Part shown: positions 33,068 through 42,419 of the stretch, in pieces
How the letters are laid out: every line of letters begins with the position of its first letter
Numbering within the stretch: position 1 is the first letter of the stretch
Program-made: the position numbers and the translations under genes
Notes under the pieces: generated by a model
Database searches by the model: none
Told to the model about the DNA's origin: nothing
The model's input: the letters and a program-made list of their open reading frames with translations, nothing else
Source of the DNA: JACPVF01 sp964502095
GTDB taxonomy: Bacteria; Chloroflexota; Anaerolineae; Anaerolineales; Villigracilaceae
Direction: 5' to 3'
Assembly: GCA_964502095.1 (NCBI GenBank)
Contig: CAZCUF010000005.1
Span: 166,531-230,530 of the forward strand
Length of the DNA stretch: 64,000 bases

Positions 33068-33769
33068 ATGAATCTGCTCCTCGCCGTTATCGTCACCTTT
33101 GTCGTTGCCCTCGGTTTTCTGCGCCTGATGAATTTCTTCGCCCAGCGCGGCTGGATCGAGTCGCGGCTGAGCCGCAAGTTGATTCACATTGGTACCGGGC
33201 CGATCTTCGTATTATGCTGGTTGCTCTTCCCCGACGAACCTGCAGCGCGCTGGCTGGCCGCGCTGGTGCCGCTTATGATCGTGATTCAATTCGCATTGGT
33301 GGGATTGGGCGTGATTCAAGACGATGCCGCGGTGCAGGCCATGTCCCGCCACGGCGACCGCCGCGAGATTTTGCGCGGTCCGCTGTATTATGGTATTGCG
33401 TTCATCGCTTTGACAATTCTGTATTGGAAGGATTCTCCCATCGGCATGACCGCCTTGATGTTGATGTGCGGCGGCGACGGACTGGCCGATATCGTTGGCC
33501 GGCGAATCGCTTCGCCGAAATTAGCGTGGAGTCGGGATAAATCGCTGGCCGGATCGGTCAGTGTATTTGCGGGCGGCTGGATTCTATCCGCCTTTATTTT
33601 GTTCGTTTATGTTTCGATGGGAATTTTTGCGAAACCGTTCGGTAATTATCTCCTGCCGATTACGCTCGTCGCGTTGGCAGGAACAATCGTCGAGTCACTG
33701 CCGTTCAAAGACGTGGATAATCTCACGGTCACACTGGCGGCGGTGCTGGTGGGATATTTTGTTTTTTAA
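33068..33769 (+). CDS. Phytol/dolichol kinase-like CTP-dependent kinase
   Basis: 233 residues with about six to seven hydrophobic helices. Family motifs: SRKLIHIGTGPIF, CGGDGLADIVGRRIASPKLAWSRDKSLAGSVS (nucleotide-binding region) and IVESLPFKDVDNLTVTLAA. This matches the SEC59/VTE5 group (COG0170), which phosphorylate polyprenols, phytol or diacylglycerol using CTP. A polyprenyl-phosphate product would suit the GT-C glycosyltransferases upstream, though that link is inferred. Phosphatidate cytidylyltransferase is the nearest alternative, but its C-terminal signature is absent. Confidence 0.8.
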   Translation: MNLLLAVIVTFVVALGFLRLMNFFAQRGWIESRLSRKLIHIGTGPIFVLCWLLFPDEPAARWLAALVPLMIVIQFALVGLGVIQDDAAVQAMSRHGDRREILRGPLYYGIAFIALTILYWKDSPIGMTALMLMCGGDGLADIVGRRIASPKLAWSRDKSLAGSVSVFAGGWILSAFILFVYVSMGIFAKPFGNYLLPITLVALAGTIVESLPFKDVDNLTVTLAAVLVGYFVF

Positions 33770-33950
33770 TTCATTGCAGTAAATGGGAAAGCAGATCGGC
33801 ATCAACTCTGTAGCCCGATGTAGAGTCGCCTAAAAGCATAATGCTTGGCTGGGCGGCCTCCACGGCTTCAAGATAAATTTTTCGCACTTAAGCGTCGAAA
33901 TGCGGTCCCGGTTTTTGGGGGAATTGCAGACCGAAAGACCAAGCGCATGA

Positions 33951-35357
33951 TTAAAACTGAAAATAAATGAAATCCGGCGAGGCGGAATTGATAAAGATGA
34001 AGATCGAACAAAAGGCCGCCGCATAATACGCGGCTTGCAACCAGTTTTCTTTGGCGGTGAATTGATCGAGCGCGAGCTTGATCCATAATGGCAGGCTGTA
34101 AACAAAAGCCATCGAAAGCGCGATCAAAGCCACGATGAATTCATTTTGTCCCTTGATAAACGGCGTGTGGAATAAAACCTGCCCAAGCCAGGCGAACGAG
34201 GGCGCACGGAACATGGCCCAGCCGAAGACGATCAGCGCGAACATCACCAGCCAGGCCAGGCTTCGGCTCCATAACGTTTTCGGTTTCCAGTTGCCGCCCA
34301 TGCCCATCAGGTGATAGCCCGCGATCAGTACGCCGTAGTACGTGCCCCAGGCCACATAGGTCCAGCCGGCGCCGTGCCAGAATCCGCTCAGAAACATGGT
34401 AAAGATGGGCGGAATAATTTCCACCAGAATGTGAGGAATTCGCAAGTGTGCGCGCATCAAAGCCCGGCGGGTGGGAAAGAAAATGTAATCGCGCAGCCAG
34501 GTGGAAAGCGTGATATGCCAGCGATTCCAAAAATCGGTGGGAGTCAGCGAAAGATAGGGGTTGTTGAAATTCTCGGATGTTTCGAAGCCGAGCAGTAAGG
34601 CCGTGCCGCGCGCAATATCCGTATACGCGGAAAAATCCGCCAGAATCTGCAGTGTGAAAGCCAGCGAAGCCGAGAGCAGTAAGAATCCGCCCGGATCGTT
34701 CAAGGAAAAAATTTGATCGGCGATGATTTTGATGTTATCGGCGATCACGATCTTTTTGAAAAAGCCCATCAGGATCAGCGGCCAGGCATTGTAGAACAGG
34801 TCGGGCTTCCAGACGCGCGGCGACTCGAATTGCGGAAGCAGTTTGCGGGCGCGGTCGATCGGTCCCGCCACGATTTGCGGAAAGAACGAAACGTACAGGG
34901 CAAAGTCGATCAGCGAATGAGTCGGCTTGAACGTCCCGTTCGATACATCGAACATGTAACTCATCTTTTTCAACGTGTAAAACGAAAGGCCGGCAGGCAA
35001 AAAGACGCGCACCAATAGCAAGTCGGCGTTCCAGCCAAGTTGTTGCAAAGCCGCGGCCAGCGCCGGGCTGAAGAAATCGTAATATTTGAAGAACGCCAGC
35101 GTGCCGAGGTTGATCAACAGGCTCAGCCCAAGCCACACGCGCTTGCGCTCCGGCTGTGCTTCGATGCCGCGCGCCAAAAAATAATCGGCCAGCGAGGAGG
35201 CGCCCAGTAGAATTGCATACCACGGATGCACCCACGCGTAAAACACATAACTGGCGAGCAACAGCAACGCGTTCTGCCAGCGCCGTTCGCAAATCAGCCA
35301 ATACGCGGCAAAGACGATCAAAAAGAAGATCAGAAAATCGTAACTGGTAAAACTCAC
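33951..35357 (-). CDS. MBOAT-family O-acyltransferase (AlgI/PatA-like)
   Basis: 468 residues, about ten to twelve membrane helices. Family landmarks: FFPQIVAGPIDRARKLLPQFE, NPYLSLTPTDFWNRWHITLSTWLRDYIFFP, and the catalytic histidine in FLSGFWHGAGWTYVAWG. These proteins carry acyl groups across the membrane for O-acetylation of alginate, peptidoglycan or other glycans. The start GTG 35357 overlaps the stop of the LmbE gene as GTGA, with GAGGAACCC upstream, so the two are translationally coupled. Partner SGNH protein is two genes upstream. Confidence 0.88.
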   Translation of the reverse strand: MSFTSYDFLIFFLIVFAAYWLICERRWQNALLLLASYVFYAWVHPWYAILLGASSLADYFLARGIEAQPERKRVWLGLSLLINLGTLAFFKYYDFFSPALAAALQQLGWNADLLLVRVFLPAGLSFYTLKKMSYMFDVSNGTFKPTHSLIDFALYVSFFPQIVAGPIDRARKLLPQFESPRVWKPDLFYNAWPLILMGFFKKIVIADNIKIIADQIFSLNDPGGFLLLSASLAFTLQILADFSAYTDIARGTALLLGFETSENFNNPYLSLTPTDFWNRWHITLSTWLRDYIFFPTRRALMRAHLRIPHILVEIIPPIFTMFLSGFWHGAGWTYVAWGTYYGVLIAGYHLMGMGGNWKPKTLWSRSLAWLVMFALIVFGWAMFRAPSFAWLGQVLFHTPFIKGQNEFIVALIALSMAFVYSLPLWIKLALDQFTAKENWLQAAYYAAAFCSIFIFINSASPDFIYFQF

Positions 35358-36085
35358 CCGGGTTCCTCGTCCTTCACCAGCTTCATCACTTTGAACGTCT
35401 CGGCAAACGCCAGGCCTTTTTCCTTGCCCGCCTCCGCCGCCCATTCGCGGATCATCTTTTCGATATCGTCCTCGAGCTGGCTGGTGTGTTTTCGCAAGGC
35501 TTGAATCTTCGTTTCGATCTCCGCGCTGATGTCGATCCACGTATCGGGCTTTTCCGCGCCGTGGATGTATAACCGTTTGACGTTGTGCGGCTCATACCCC
35601 GCTTCGAGCAGGTCGGCGAACAACAGCCGCGTCCCCGCTGACGGGAAGACCGCGTACGTGGCGGCCTCCGCCGCGGCGCGGTGATCGGGATGATTGATAT
35701 AGTCGTCGCCATAGAATGCGCCTTCCATGTTGCCCGTCACCACGACCTCCGGCTTGTACTTGCGGATCAAACGCGTTAATTCTTTGCGCAAAGGAATCGT
35801 CGCTTCGAGTTCGCCGTCGGGATAATGCAGAAAAACGGCTTCCTTGATTCCGAGCACCGCGTTGGCCGCGCGTTGTTCGTCTTCGCGCAAAGTCGCCAGT
35901 TCGGATTTATATTTTCCGTTTTTGGACGGATCGTTCGAACCCGAGTCGCCGCTGGTGATGACAACCGAGACGATCTCGCAACCGGCCCTGGCCCATTTAG
36001 CCAGCGTCCCGGCTACGCCGAATTCCTGGTCGTCGGGGTGTGCATGGATACTCATGGCGCGCTGTGGAATGAATTCTTTTTCCAT
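35354..36085 (-). CDS. LmbE/PIG-L family deacetylase
   Basis: 243 residues. Zinc site AHPDD in HAHPDDQEFG (His14, His16, Asp18, Asp19) and the second motif HPDHRAAA. Members remove N-acetyl groups from sugars (GlcNAc-PI, GlcNAc-inositol, bacillithiol or mycothiol precursors, other GlcNAc conjugates). It sits between an SGNH hydrolase and an MBOAT acyltransferase, so a cell-surface or glycolipid sugar is the likely substrate here; the protein itself has no signal peptide and works in the cytoplasm. AGAGG lies before the ATG. Confidence 0.85.
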   Translation of the reverse strand: MEKEFIPQRAMSIHAHPDDQEFGVAGTLAKWARAGCEIVSVVITSGDSGSNDPSKNGKYKSELATLREDEQRAANAVLGIKEAVFLHYPDGELEATIPLRKELTRLIRKYKPEVVVTGNMEGAFYGDDYINHPDHRAAAEAATYAVFPSAGTRLLFADLLEAGYEPHNVKRLYIHGAEKPDTWIDISAEIETKIQALRKHTSQLEDDIEKMIREWAAEAGKEKGLAFAETFKVMKLVKDEEPG

Positions 36086-36161
36086 TGGATACCTCTATAA
36101 TTTTGGATTTGTGATAGTTGAGCGGCGGCGCATTATGCCGCGTGCCGAAGACAGCCCAGCT

Positions 36162-37175
36162 TTATTTTGTATAACTCTTCAAGGCCTCTGCCAATGCTTG
36201 CGTGAAAATAGCTTTGCCCTCCAGCGTCATGTGATGCGGATCGATAAACTGCGCCGGGCCGATGCCCTCCACATGCGAAAGATCGAGCATGGGAATATTC
36301 TGCGCGGCAAGATAATCGCGTAAATCGGCGATATATTTCTCCAAACCTTTCGGTTGGGAGGCGGCATTGGGAAAAATATTCGTTGGCGCGCGCACGAAGA
36401 TCGGTTGAATCCCACGGCTTTCGGCAAGGCGGATCGTCTCCGGCAGAAAAGAGCGTTCCACCTGCCGATGAAAGTTTAATTCCTCCGGAGTGTATAACGC
36501 CTGTTCGGCCTGCAGGATGGAAGCCGCATAGATTTCCGGCGCGATATCTCCGAGCGCGCTTTGCATCGCCTCGTCCGCGCAGGGATGATCGCAGTCGAAC
36601 CGGGCCGGGAGTGTGTGCCGCAAAGCCGCGTCGATGGAGGCGCGTTCCTGGCCGCGATACGTATAGAGCGGGAAAAACATTTCGAATGCCGGCTGAATCG
36701 GATTGAGGTCCTCGAGATAGGCGCGCTGGATGAGCAGTATATCGTCCGGCGCGGCGAATTTATCAATCAAGCCAAAGTAAGGCCCGGTGGTGCGAAAGGT
36801 CGGCGCGGTCAAAATGGTGTCGCGGAACAGAACGATCAAATAACGCGGCGCGGACTTCGCCTCGATCAGGTTGGATTTGGTCACCAGATACCACAAGGCG
36901 GAGGAGGAACCGGGGATATCGAGTTTATAAGTTGAAAGGCCGAGGGATGTTTGCAGTTTGGCCGCGTCCACATCCTTGGTCAGGAGCGAATCGCCCAAAA
37001 GGACAATGGCCGGACGCTGGCTGTTGATCTCGCGCAGATATAACTTGCTGACGGCTTTATCGAAAGTTGGCCCGGCAGGATGCGGATAGGGGCCGCGAAA
37101 GTAAATGGGGAGGAAGATGGAAGTTAAGACAAGCAGAATGACAGACAGAACCGCGAAGCGCAGGGTCGGACGCAT
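36162..37175 (-). CDS. Membrane-anchored SGNH/GDSL-like protein
   Basis: 337 residues: one N-terminal helix (about 5-26), then an exported domain with GDS at 61-63 (IVLLGDSLLT) and a C-terminal DPHHMT (Asp313, His315 or His316) that can supply Asp-His of the SGNH triad. This is the layout of the AlgJ/AlgX/PatB-type proteins paired with MBOAT enzymes for O-acetyl transfer outside the cell. First gene of the SGNH-LmbE-MBOAT series. A TAAAAT stands eight bases before the ATG and no RBS is seen. Confidence 0.78.
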   Translation of the reverse strand: MRPTLRFAVLSVILLVLTSIFLPIYFRGPYPHPAGPTFDKAVSKLYLREINSQRPAIVLLGDSLLTKDVDAAKLQTSLGLSTYKLDIPGSSSALWYLVTKSNLIEAKSAPRYLIVLFRDTILTAPTFRTTGPYFGLIDKFAAPDDILLIQRAYLEDLNPIQPAFEMFFPLYTYRGQERASIDAALRHTLPARFDCDHPCADEAMQSALGDIAPEIYAASILQAEQALYTPEELNFHRQVERSFLPETIRLAESRGIQPIFVRAPTNIFPNAASQPKGLEKYIADLRDYLAAQNIPMLDLSHVEGIGPAQFIDPHHMTLEGKAIFTQALAEALKSYTK

Positions 37176-37183
37176 AACGATTG

Positions 37184-37189
37184 ATTTTA
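37184..37189 (-). promoter_or_regulatory. -10 box of the SGNH-LmbE-MBOAT cluster
   Basis: TAAAAT on minus, eight bases before the ATG at 37175; a near-leaderless arrangement. No strong -35. Confidence 0.4.
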
Positions 37190-37198
37190 CCCGAAAGC

Positions 37199-37222
37199 AA
37201 AAAGTTCCCAGTTCGCTGGAAC
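37199..37222 (-). terminator. Terminator after the diguanylate cyclase gene
   Basis: On minus GTTCCAG / CTGGGAAC (one bulged G), CGAA loop, then TTTTT. Confidence 0.65.
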
Positions 37223-37270
37223 CCGGAACCTTTGAGTTTCAATGCCCGCCCTGATTGTGATCGGCTTGCT

Positions 37271-39922
37271 TCAGCTTGGCCGGTCTTTCCTTCCCCGCCC
37301 GAAGATCACGATCTGGTTGCGGCCGCCGCGTTTGGCTTCGTACAAGGCTTCATCGGCGCGCTGAATGACGAGGTCCACTTCTTCATCCACTGGCTCCTGC
37401 CGAATTTCCGCAATGCCGATGCTGATGGTAATGGCAAAGGGACCGTTTTCCACTTCCATGCCCAGGCTTGCAATTCGCTGATGCAGGCGTTCGGCGATGG
37501 GCAATGTTTGTTCCGCGTCCGCATGGGGCAGTATGACGATAAATTCGTCGCCGCCATAGCGCGCCACTACATCGGAGACGCGCACTTGCTCAACGGCCGC
37601 CTGCGCTATTTGCTTCAGGAGGATGTCGCCGGTTGCATGTCCCAGCGTATCGTTCACCGCTTTGAAGCCGTCCAGGTCGAACATCAGAAAGGTCAGGGCA
37701 TGTTTATATCGGATCGCCGCCTGAAATTCGCGCGTTGCAATATTGAAGAAGTTGCGCCGGTTGCATACGCCGGTCAGACTGTCTGTGCTGGCCAGCAGTT
37801 TTTCACGTTCCAGCGACTGTTGTAATTCGAGGTTGGCGGCTTCGAGCGCGTCCTTGGCATGGCGTAACTCCTCCTCGGCTTGTTTGCGATGGGTCATATC
37901 CAGATAAATTCCGATGGAGCCATACGAGATTCCGTTCACGTCGCGCAGTTCCACCGCCGCCTCGAACACCCAGCGAATATCGCCTCGGCGCGTGCGAATC
38001 TTGAAATCGCACTTCCAGATGGGAAACTCGCCATTGCGCACCTTGCGAACGGCTTCTTCCAGGGTATATCCAGCGAGCTCTTCGATCGGGTGAACTTCCA
38101 ATACCATGGAATCCCAGACGGCTCCGTTGAATTCTTCCGGGCCATAGCCCGTGATCTGGCGGATACCCTCGCCGATGAATTCGTAATCAATGCGTTCGCC
38201 TTTGGGAGTTTTCATGTACTTTTCTCGATATGGCACTCCGCCCGCCACTTCGATGGCCTGCCGATACAAGGCTTCGGATTCGCGCACCGCCTGTTCGATG
38301 CGTTTGCGCTCGGTGATATCGGTCAGAAAACCTTCATAATGCAGAATATTTCCGTTTTCGTCTGTGACGACGCGCGCGTTTTCCTGCACCCAAACCTGCC
38401 TGCCATCCCTGTGACGGTACAGGCTGGAAAAATCCCGCACCTCTCCTTGTTCCAGCAGAAGACGTTGAAATTCCTGGCGGTCGCCGGCATCTACATAAAA
38501 CTGTTTTTCGATGTTGTTGACGCTGGTGAGCATCTCCTGCGGCGAATCGTAACCGAACATAAGCGCCATCGCCGGGTTGACGCTCAGGAAATGTCCGTCC
38601 GGTGTGGATTGATAGATTCCTGCGGTTGCGTTTTCAAAAATGGAACGATAATCTGCCTCGGCTGTGCGTAAAGCTTTTTCCGCCTCCCTGCGGTTGGTAA
38701 TATCGTGTGCCACCCATAAGGTATTCCCGGCATCCAGCGGAGAAATGGTGGTTTGAAACCAGACGGTTTGGCCGCCGATGAGGAGTTGATACTCGATCTG
38801 CGCGCTTTTCCTGGTATCCAACACCTGTTTTAGTACCGTAGTAAATTTCTCCGCTTCATCCGCAGGGAAGACGTCTTTTAAACTCTTGCCGAGCAGTTCC
38901 TCAGGCGGCTGAATCAGCAATTCCGGGACGGAGGAAACGATCTTTCGATAAACTCCCTCCTGATCGATGATCAATACGGCGTCCTGCATGGATGTGAACA
39001 ATGCGCGCAGTTCCGCCTCCGAAGCGATCAGCGCATCCTCGGTCTGTTTGCGGCTGGTGATATCGCGCAGCATCCCTTCGTGGTAGAGGACGTTTCCCTG
39101 TTGGTCGTGGACGTAATATCCGTGATCCTCCACCCAAATTTCCGAGCCGTCCTTGCGGCGCATGTGGTAGATATCCACTTCTTCCTGCCCGGTATCCAGA
39201 ACGTGACTGCCTCTTTCCTCGGGCGCAAAGTAAAGCTTTTTCTTGATGTCGATATCCAGCATTTCCTGTTTACTGGCGTATCCGAACATCTTGACCATGG
39301 CCGGGTTGACATCCACGAACCTGCCCGCGTGCGTGCTTCGATATACGCCGTCCATCATGCGGTCGAACAGGGACCGATAGCGTTCCTCCGATTCGCGCAG
39401 GGTTTCCTCGGCCTGCTTCTGTTTGGTGACATCGCGGAACGACCAGACCCGGCCGAACAGTTTCTTCTTTTGCATCAAGGGGCGTGAAAGCCGTTCGAAT
39501 GCTCTCCCATCCTTGAAAATGAGCGTGTCGAAACTTTCCTCCATCGAGTGGTAAAGCTCTTTCACTTTATGGAGAAATCCCTGCGGGGCCGATAACTGGT
39601 CCAACGCATATTGAATGAGGAGGAAATCGTCCCTGGAAGCCATCACATCCGGCGGAATGTTCCACATTTCCATAAAACGTTGATTGGCAAACAGCACTTC
39701 GCCCCTATGGCTGACCGCCAGGATGCCGTCTGACGAGGAATGCAAAATCTCCTCGAATAGGAGATGATCTTCTTTCGATCTATGCGCGGGTTTATGACCG
39801 GGCGGCTTGAGAGCAGATGTCGGTTGCTGTTGTGTCCGGGCGCTTTTTGAGCGGGCAGTATTTTTTTGTTCCCCCGTTTTTTTTCGTTTCGTTCGGGCTT
39901 TGACCGCGGGTTTTTCTCTCAT
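37271..39922 (-). CDS. Multi-PAS diguanylate cyclase
   Basis: 883 residues, cytoplasmic by sequence. A Lys/Arg-rich disordered N-terminus (about 50 residues) is followed by five PAS/PAC units, seen as repeated endings such as VWSFRDVTKQKQAEE, EGMLRDITSRKQTED, VAHDITNRREAEK, EGFLTDITERKRIEQ and IGIYLDMTHRKQAEE. A short coiled coil and a GGDEF domain follow. Active-site GGDEF is intact at 790-794, with an RxxD inhibitory site (RVSD, 781-784) five residues before it. It should make cyclic di-GMP under product feedback. ATG 39922 is taken as start; TTG 39928 is also possible. Sensed signals are unknown. Confidence 0.9.
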   Translation of the reverse strand: MREKPAVKARTKRKKTGEQKNTARSKSARTQQQPTSALKPPGHKPAHRSKEDHLLFEEILHSSSDGILAVSHRGEVLFANQRFMEMWNIPPDVMASRDDFLLIQYALDQLSAPQGFLHKVKELYHSMEESFDTLIFKDGRAFERLSRPLMQKKKLFGRVWSFRDVTKQKQAEETLRESEERYRSLFDRMMDGVYRSTHAGRFVDVNPAMVKMFGYASKQEMLDIDIKKKLYFAPEERGSHVLDTGQEEVDIYHMRRKDGSEIWVEDHGYYVHDQQGNVLYHEGMLRDITSRKQTEDALIASEAELRALFTSMQDAVLIIDQEGVYRKIVSSVPELLIQPPEELLGKSLKDVFPADEAEKFTTVLKQVLDTRKSAQIEYQLLIGGQTVWFQTTISPLDAGNTLWVAHDITNRREAEKALRTAEADYRSIFENATAGIYQSTPDGHFLSVNPAMALMFGYDSPQEMLTSVNNIEKQFYVDAGDRQEFQRLLLEQGEVRDFSSLYRHRDGRQVWVQENARVVTDENGNILHYEGFLTDITERKRIEQAVRESEALYRQAIEVAGGVPYREKYMKTPKGERIDYEFIGEGIRQITGYGPEEFNGAVWDSMVLEVHPIEELAGYTLEEAVRKVRNGEFPIWKCDFKIRTRRGDIRWVFEAAVELRDVNGISYGSIGIYLDMTHRKQAEEELRHAKDALEAANLELQQSLEREKLLASTDSLTGVCNRRNFFNIATREFQAAIRYKHALTFLMFDLDGFKAVNDTLGHATGDILLKQIAQAAVEQVRVSDVVARYGGDEFIVILPHADAEQTLPIAERLHQRIASLGMEVENGPFAITISIGIAEIRQEPVDEEVDLVIQRADEALYEAKRGGRNQIVIFGRGRKDRPS

Positions 39923-39980
39923 GGTCAATTGGGGAAGAGCATTTTTTCCATAGAGGGAGCCAATAGCCTTACTTCGACCC

Positions 39981-39986
39981 AGTATA
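39981..39986 (-). promoter_or_regulatory. Possible -10 of the diguanylate cyclase gene
   Basis: TATACT preceded by TGT on the minus strand (TGTTATACT, an extended -10), giving a leader of about 50 bases. Confidence 0.35.
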
Positions 39987-40041
39987 ACATGCCTGTTTCC
40001 AAACGGGATTACAATATCGAAAACTCTGCCAGGAGCATCTC

Positions 40042-41583
40042 ATGCCCATCGTTCTCGACGGATCGTCCCTTACCATCGAAAAGATTGCCGCCATTGCCCG
40101 CTTTGGCGAAAAAGTGGAACTCGCCCCCGCCGCGCTGGAACGGATTAAAACCTGCCGCGCCATGCTGGAGGAGAAACTCGCCGCCAGGGAAATCATGTAC
40201 GGTACGAACACCGGCATCGGCGAATTTTCGGAAACGATGCTCAACGACGAGCAGGTGAAGGAATTTCAGAAATACCTGATCTATAACCACGCGGCGGGAA
40301 TCGGCGAACCTGCGCCGGTCGAATATGTGCGCGCCGCGCTGGCGGGGCGCATCAACGTGCATGCACACGGCAATTCGGGTTGCCGCCCCGAAATTACGCT
40401 CACGCTGGTGGAGATGCTCAATAAAGGCGTTACGCCGGTAGTCTGCCAGAAGGGATCGGTGGGCGCGAGCGGCGACCTGGCTCCGATGGCGCAGGCGGCA
40501 CTGCTCCTGATGGGCGAGGGAGAGGCCTTTTATAACCCCGATGGCGGGACAGGCGGCGAGCGGCTCGCGGGTCACGAGGCGATGCGCCGCGCCGGGATTC
40601 CGATTCCCGGTTTGCAGGCGCGCGACGGCCTGGCGGCGATCAACGGATCCAATTTGCTGACCGCCATGTCCGCATTGCATATTTACGATATGGAGCGATT
40701 TTTAAAACAAGCCGAGATCGCGGCGGCGATGTCCATCGAGGCGTTGCTGGGTAACACCAAGCCGTACAATACGAAACTGCACGAACTACGCGGCTTCGCG
40801 GGCGCGATTGCCTCCGCAAAAAATATCCTGAAGGTGATCGAAGGCTCGGACCTGATAACAGGCAGGATGAAAACCAAAGTACAGGACGCCTATTCGATGC
40901 GTTCCACCCCGCAGGTGATCGGCGCGGCCCGCGATGCGCTGGCCTACGCACGCTCGCAGGTGGAAATCGAATTGAACGGCGTGGGCGATAACCCCATCTT
41001 TATTCCCGAAGATAAATTGACTCTCACCGGCGCGAACTTTCAAGGGACCCCCGTTTCGCTCCCGATGGACATGGCAGGCGCGGCCATCACAATGGTGTGC
41101 GTGCTGGCAGAACGGAGATTGAATCGTCTGACCAACCCCGCGCTCTCGCAGGGCCTCCCCGACTTCCTCGCGCACGAACCCGGCTTTTATTCGGGCTTGA
41201 TGCTCTCACAGTACACCGCCGACCATTTGATCGTGGAACAAAAGATCTTATCCGCGCCCGCTTCGATCCAATCCATCCCTGCCGCGGCAGACCAGGAGGA
41301 CTTCGTTTCGATGGGCATGAACACCGCCATCAAAAACGGGCAGATTCTCGATAACGCCTACGGCGTACTGGGCATCGAATTTATGGCCGCCGCGCAGGCG
41401 CTCGATTTTCGCGAGTTCACGCCCGGCAAAGGGACGCAGGCCGCGCGCCGAACGATCCGCAAGCACGTCGCGCACCTCGAAGTGGACCGCCCGCTGTATA
41501 ACGATCATAACAAAATGAAAGCGCTGGTAAAAAACGGCGAAATTTTGAATGAGGTGGAGAAGGCAGTGGGAGCGTTGGGATAG
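40042..41583 (+). CDS. hutH: Aromatic amino-acid ammonia-lyase, probably histidine type
   Basis: 513 residues, MIO-dependent lyase. The MIO triad Ala142-Ser143-Gly144 (GSVGASGDLAPM) and Tyr53 (YGTNTG) fall at the same numbers as in Pseudomonas histidase. His83 (LIYNHAAGIGEP; histidase has Ser-His here) and a Glu in place of the PAL-type Gln (LIVEQK, Glu399) favour histidine as substrate, giving urocanate. Asn82 in place of Ser82 leaves some doubt: a MIO aminomutase or tyrosine lyase is possible. No hutU, hutI or hutG accompany it in the window. RBS CCAGGAG before ATG. Confidence 0.85.
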   Translation: MPIVLDGSSLTIEKIAAIARFGEKVELAPAALERIKTCRAMLEEKLAAREIMYGTNTGIGEFSETMLNDEQVKEFQKYLIYNHAAGIGEPAPVEYVRAALAGRINVHAHGNSGCRPEITLTLVEMLNKGVTPVVCQKGSVGASGDLAPMAQAALLLMGEGEAFYNPDGGTGGERLAGHEAMRRAGIPIPGLQARDGLAAINGSNLLTAMSALHIYDMERFLKQAEIAAAMSIEALLGNTKPYNTKLHELRGFAGAIASAKNILKVIEGSDLITGRMKTKVQDAYSMRSTPQVIGAARDALAYARSQVEIELNGVGDNPIFIPEDKLTLTGANFQGTPVSLPMDMAGAAITMVCVLAERRLNRLTNPALSQGLPDFLAHEPGFYSGLMLSQYTADHLIVEQKILSAPASIQSIPAAADQEDFVSMGMNTAIKNGQILDNAYGVLGIEFMAAAQALDFREFTPGKGTQAARRTIRKHVAHLEVDRPLYNDHNKMKALVKNGEILNEVEKAVGALG

Positions 41584-41642
41584 TGTGCGCGGCCAGGCTC
41601 TTTTCTGCTGATTACCGAAGAGTTGTTTTGTTTAAGATCGAT

Positions 41643-42245
41643 TCACATGCTCTTTAGAATCTCGGCGCGCTTTTGTTCGTACTCCGATTCGCTGATCAGG
41701 TTTGCGTCGCGCATTTCCTTCAGTTGCTTCATACGGTTCAATGCATCGAGCGGCGCGTTGGTCCTCGTCCCGCGATTCTCGAATTCCAGGTTGGTGCGGC
41801 GAATTTGCTCAGCCAGCTCCGCCGCCCGATTCGCCCTGCCCGTCATGGCGTCTTCAAGCGACGACTTGCCGGGAGAAGACCTTTTCGCCCATATCTGCAT
41901 GATGACATAGACGACGAGGAAAAGTAAAAAGCCATAGATCGCCCCTGCGTATAAGCTCATTGGAAAGATGCCCAATTCAGCTTTTGCGCCGGTGGTATTA
42001 TCCACACAGTACCACGTCAGCGTTGTAACAGACTCGACGGGCGAAACAGTGTAGCCCTGCGTTTCCAACTGCATCTCTCCGCTCGGGCAAACGAAAGGCT
42101 TGGCGATAAGGTTCATGGAGGGAAAGATCGCGCCCAGCCCGATTGAAATGGCAGTGACACCCATGAAGATGCACCAGATAAAAGTCCAGAACAGGCCGAT
42201 TCCGTCGGCGCCCATTGAAAATAGACCAACCTTATTGTTTTTCAT
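41643..42245 (-). CDS. SHOCT-domain membrane protein
   Basis: 200 residues: two hydrophobic helices (about 15-42 and 97-117) around an exported loop with two cysteines (VCPSG, WYCVD) that could form a disulfide, then a charged cytoplasmic part and a C-terminal SHOCT motif (LDALNRMKQLKEMRDANLISESEYEQKRAEILKSM). SHOCT segments are short oligomerisation or regulatory tails. No further function can be assigned. Strong RBS CGAGGAGAAC. Confidence 0.75.
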   Translation of the reverse strand: MKNNKVGLFSMGADGIGLFWTFIWCIFMGVTAISIGLGAIFPSMNLIAKPFVCPSGEMQLETQGYTVSPVESVTTLTWYCVDNTTGAKAELGIFPMSLYAGAIYGFLLFLVVYVIMQIWAKRSSPGKSSLEDAMTGRANRAAELAEQIRRTNLEFENRGTRTNAPLDALNRMKQLKEMRDANLISESEYEQKRAEILKSM

Positions 42246-42419
42246 TGATGTTCTCCTCGGGAATGAGTATATTCCCGTTTGAATTTCTACGTATGGTCAA
42301 GAAGTCACATGCCCGCTTGTGACGCGGAAAAAGCGCATATATAAACCCGCGCGGTTTATACGGAATCAAAAATACACACAAGCGATTTGTGAGCATATTT
42401 TCTTGTTTGCCGTTTCTGT

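Noticed and set aside
35358..35540. Longer MBOAT protein starting at 35540
   Set aside because: The extra part is an off-frame reading of the LmbE gene; GTG 35357 gives the normal membrane N-terminus and coupling.
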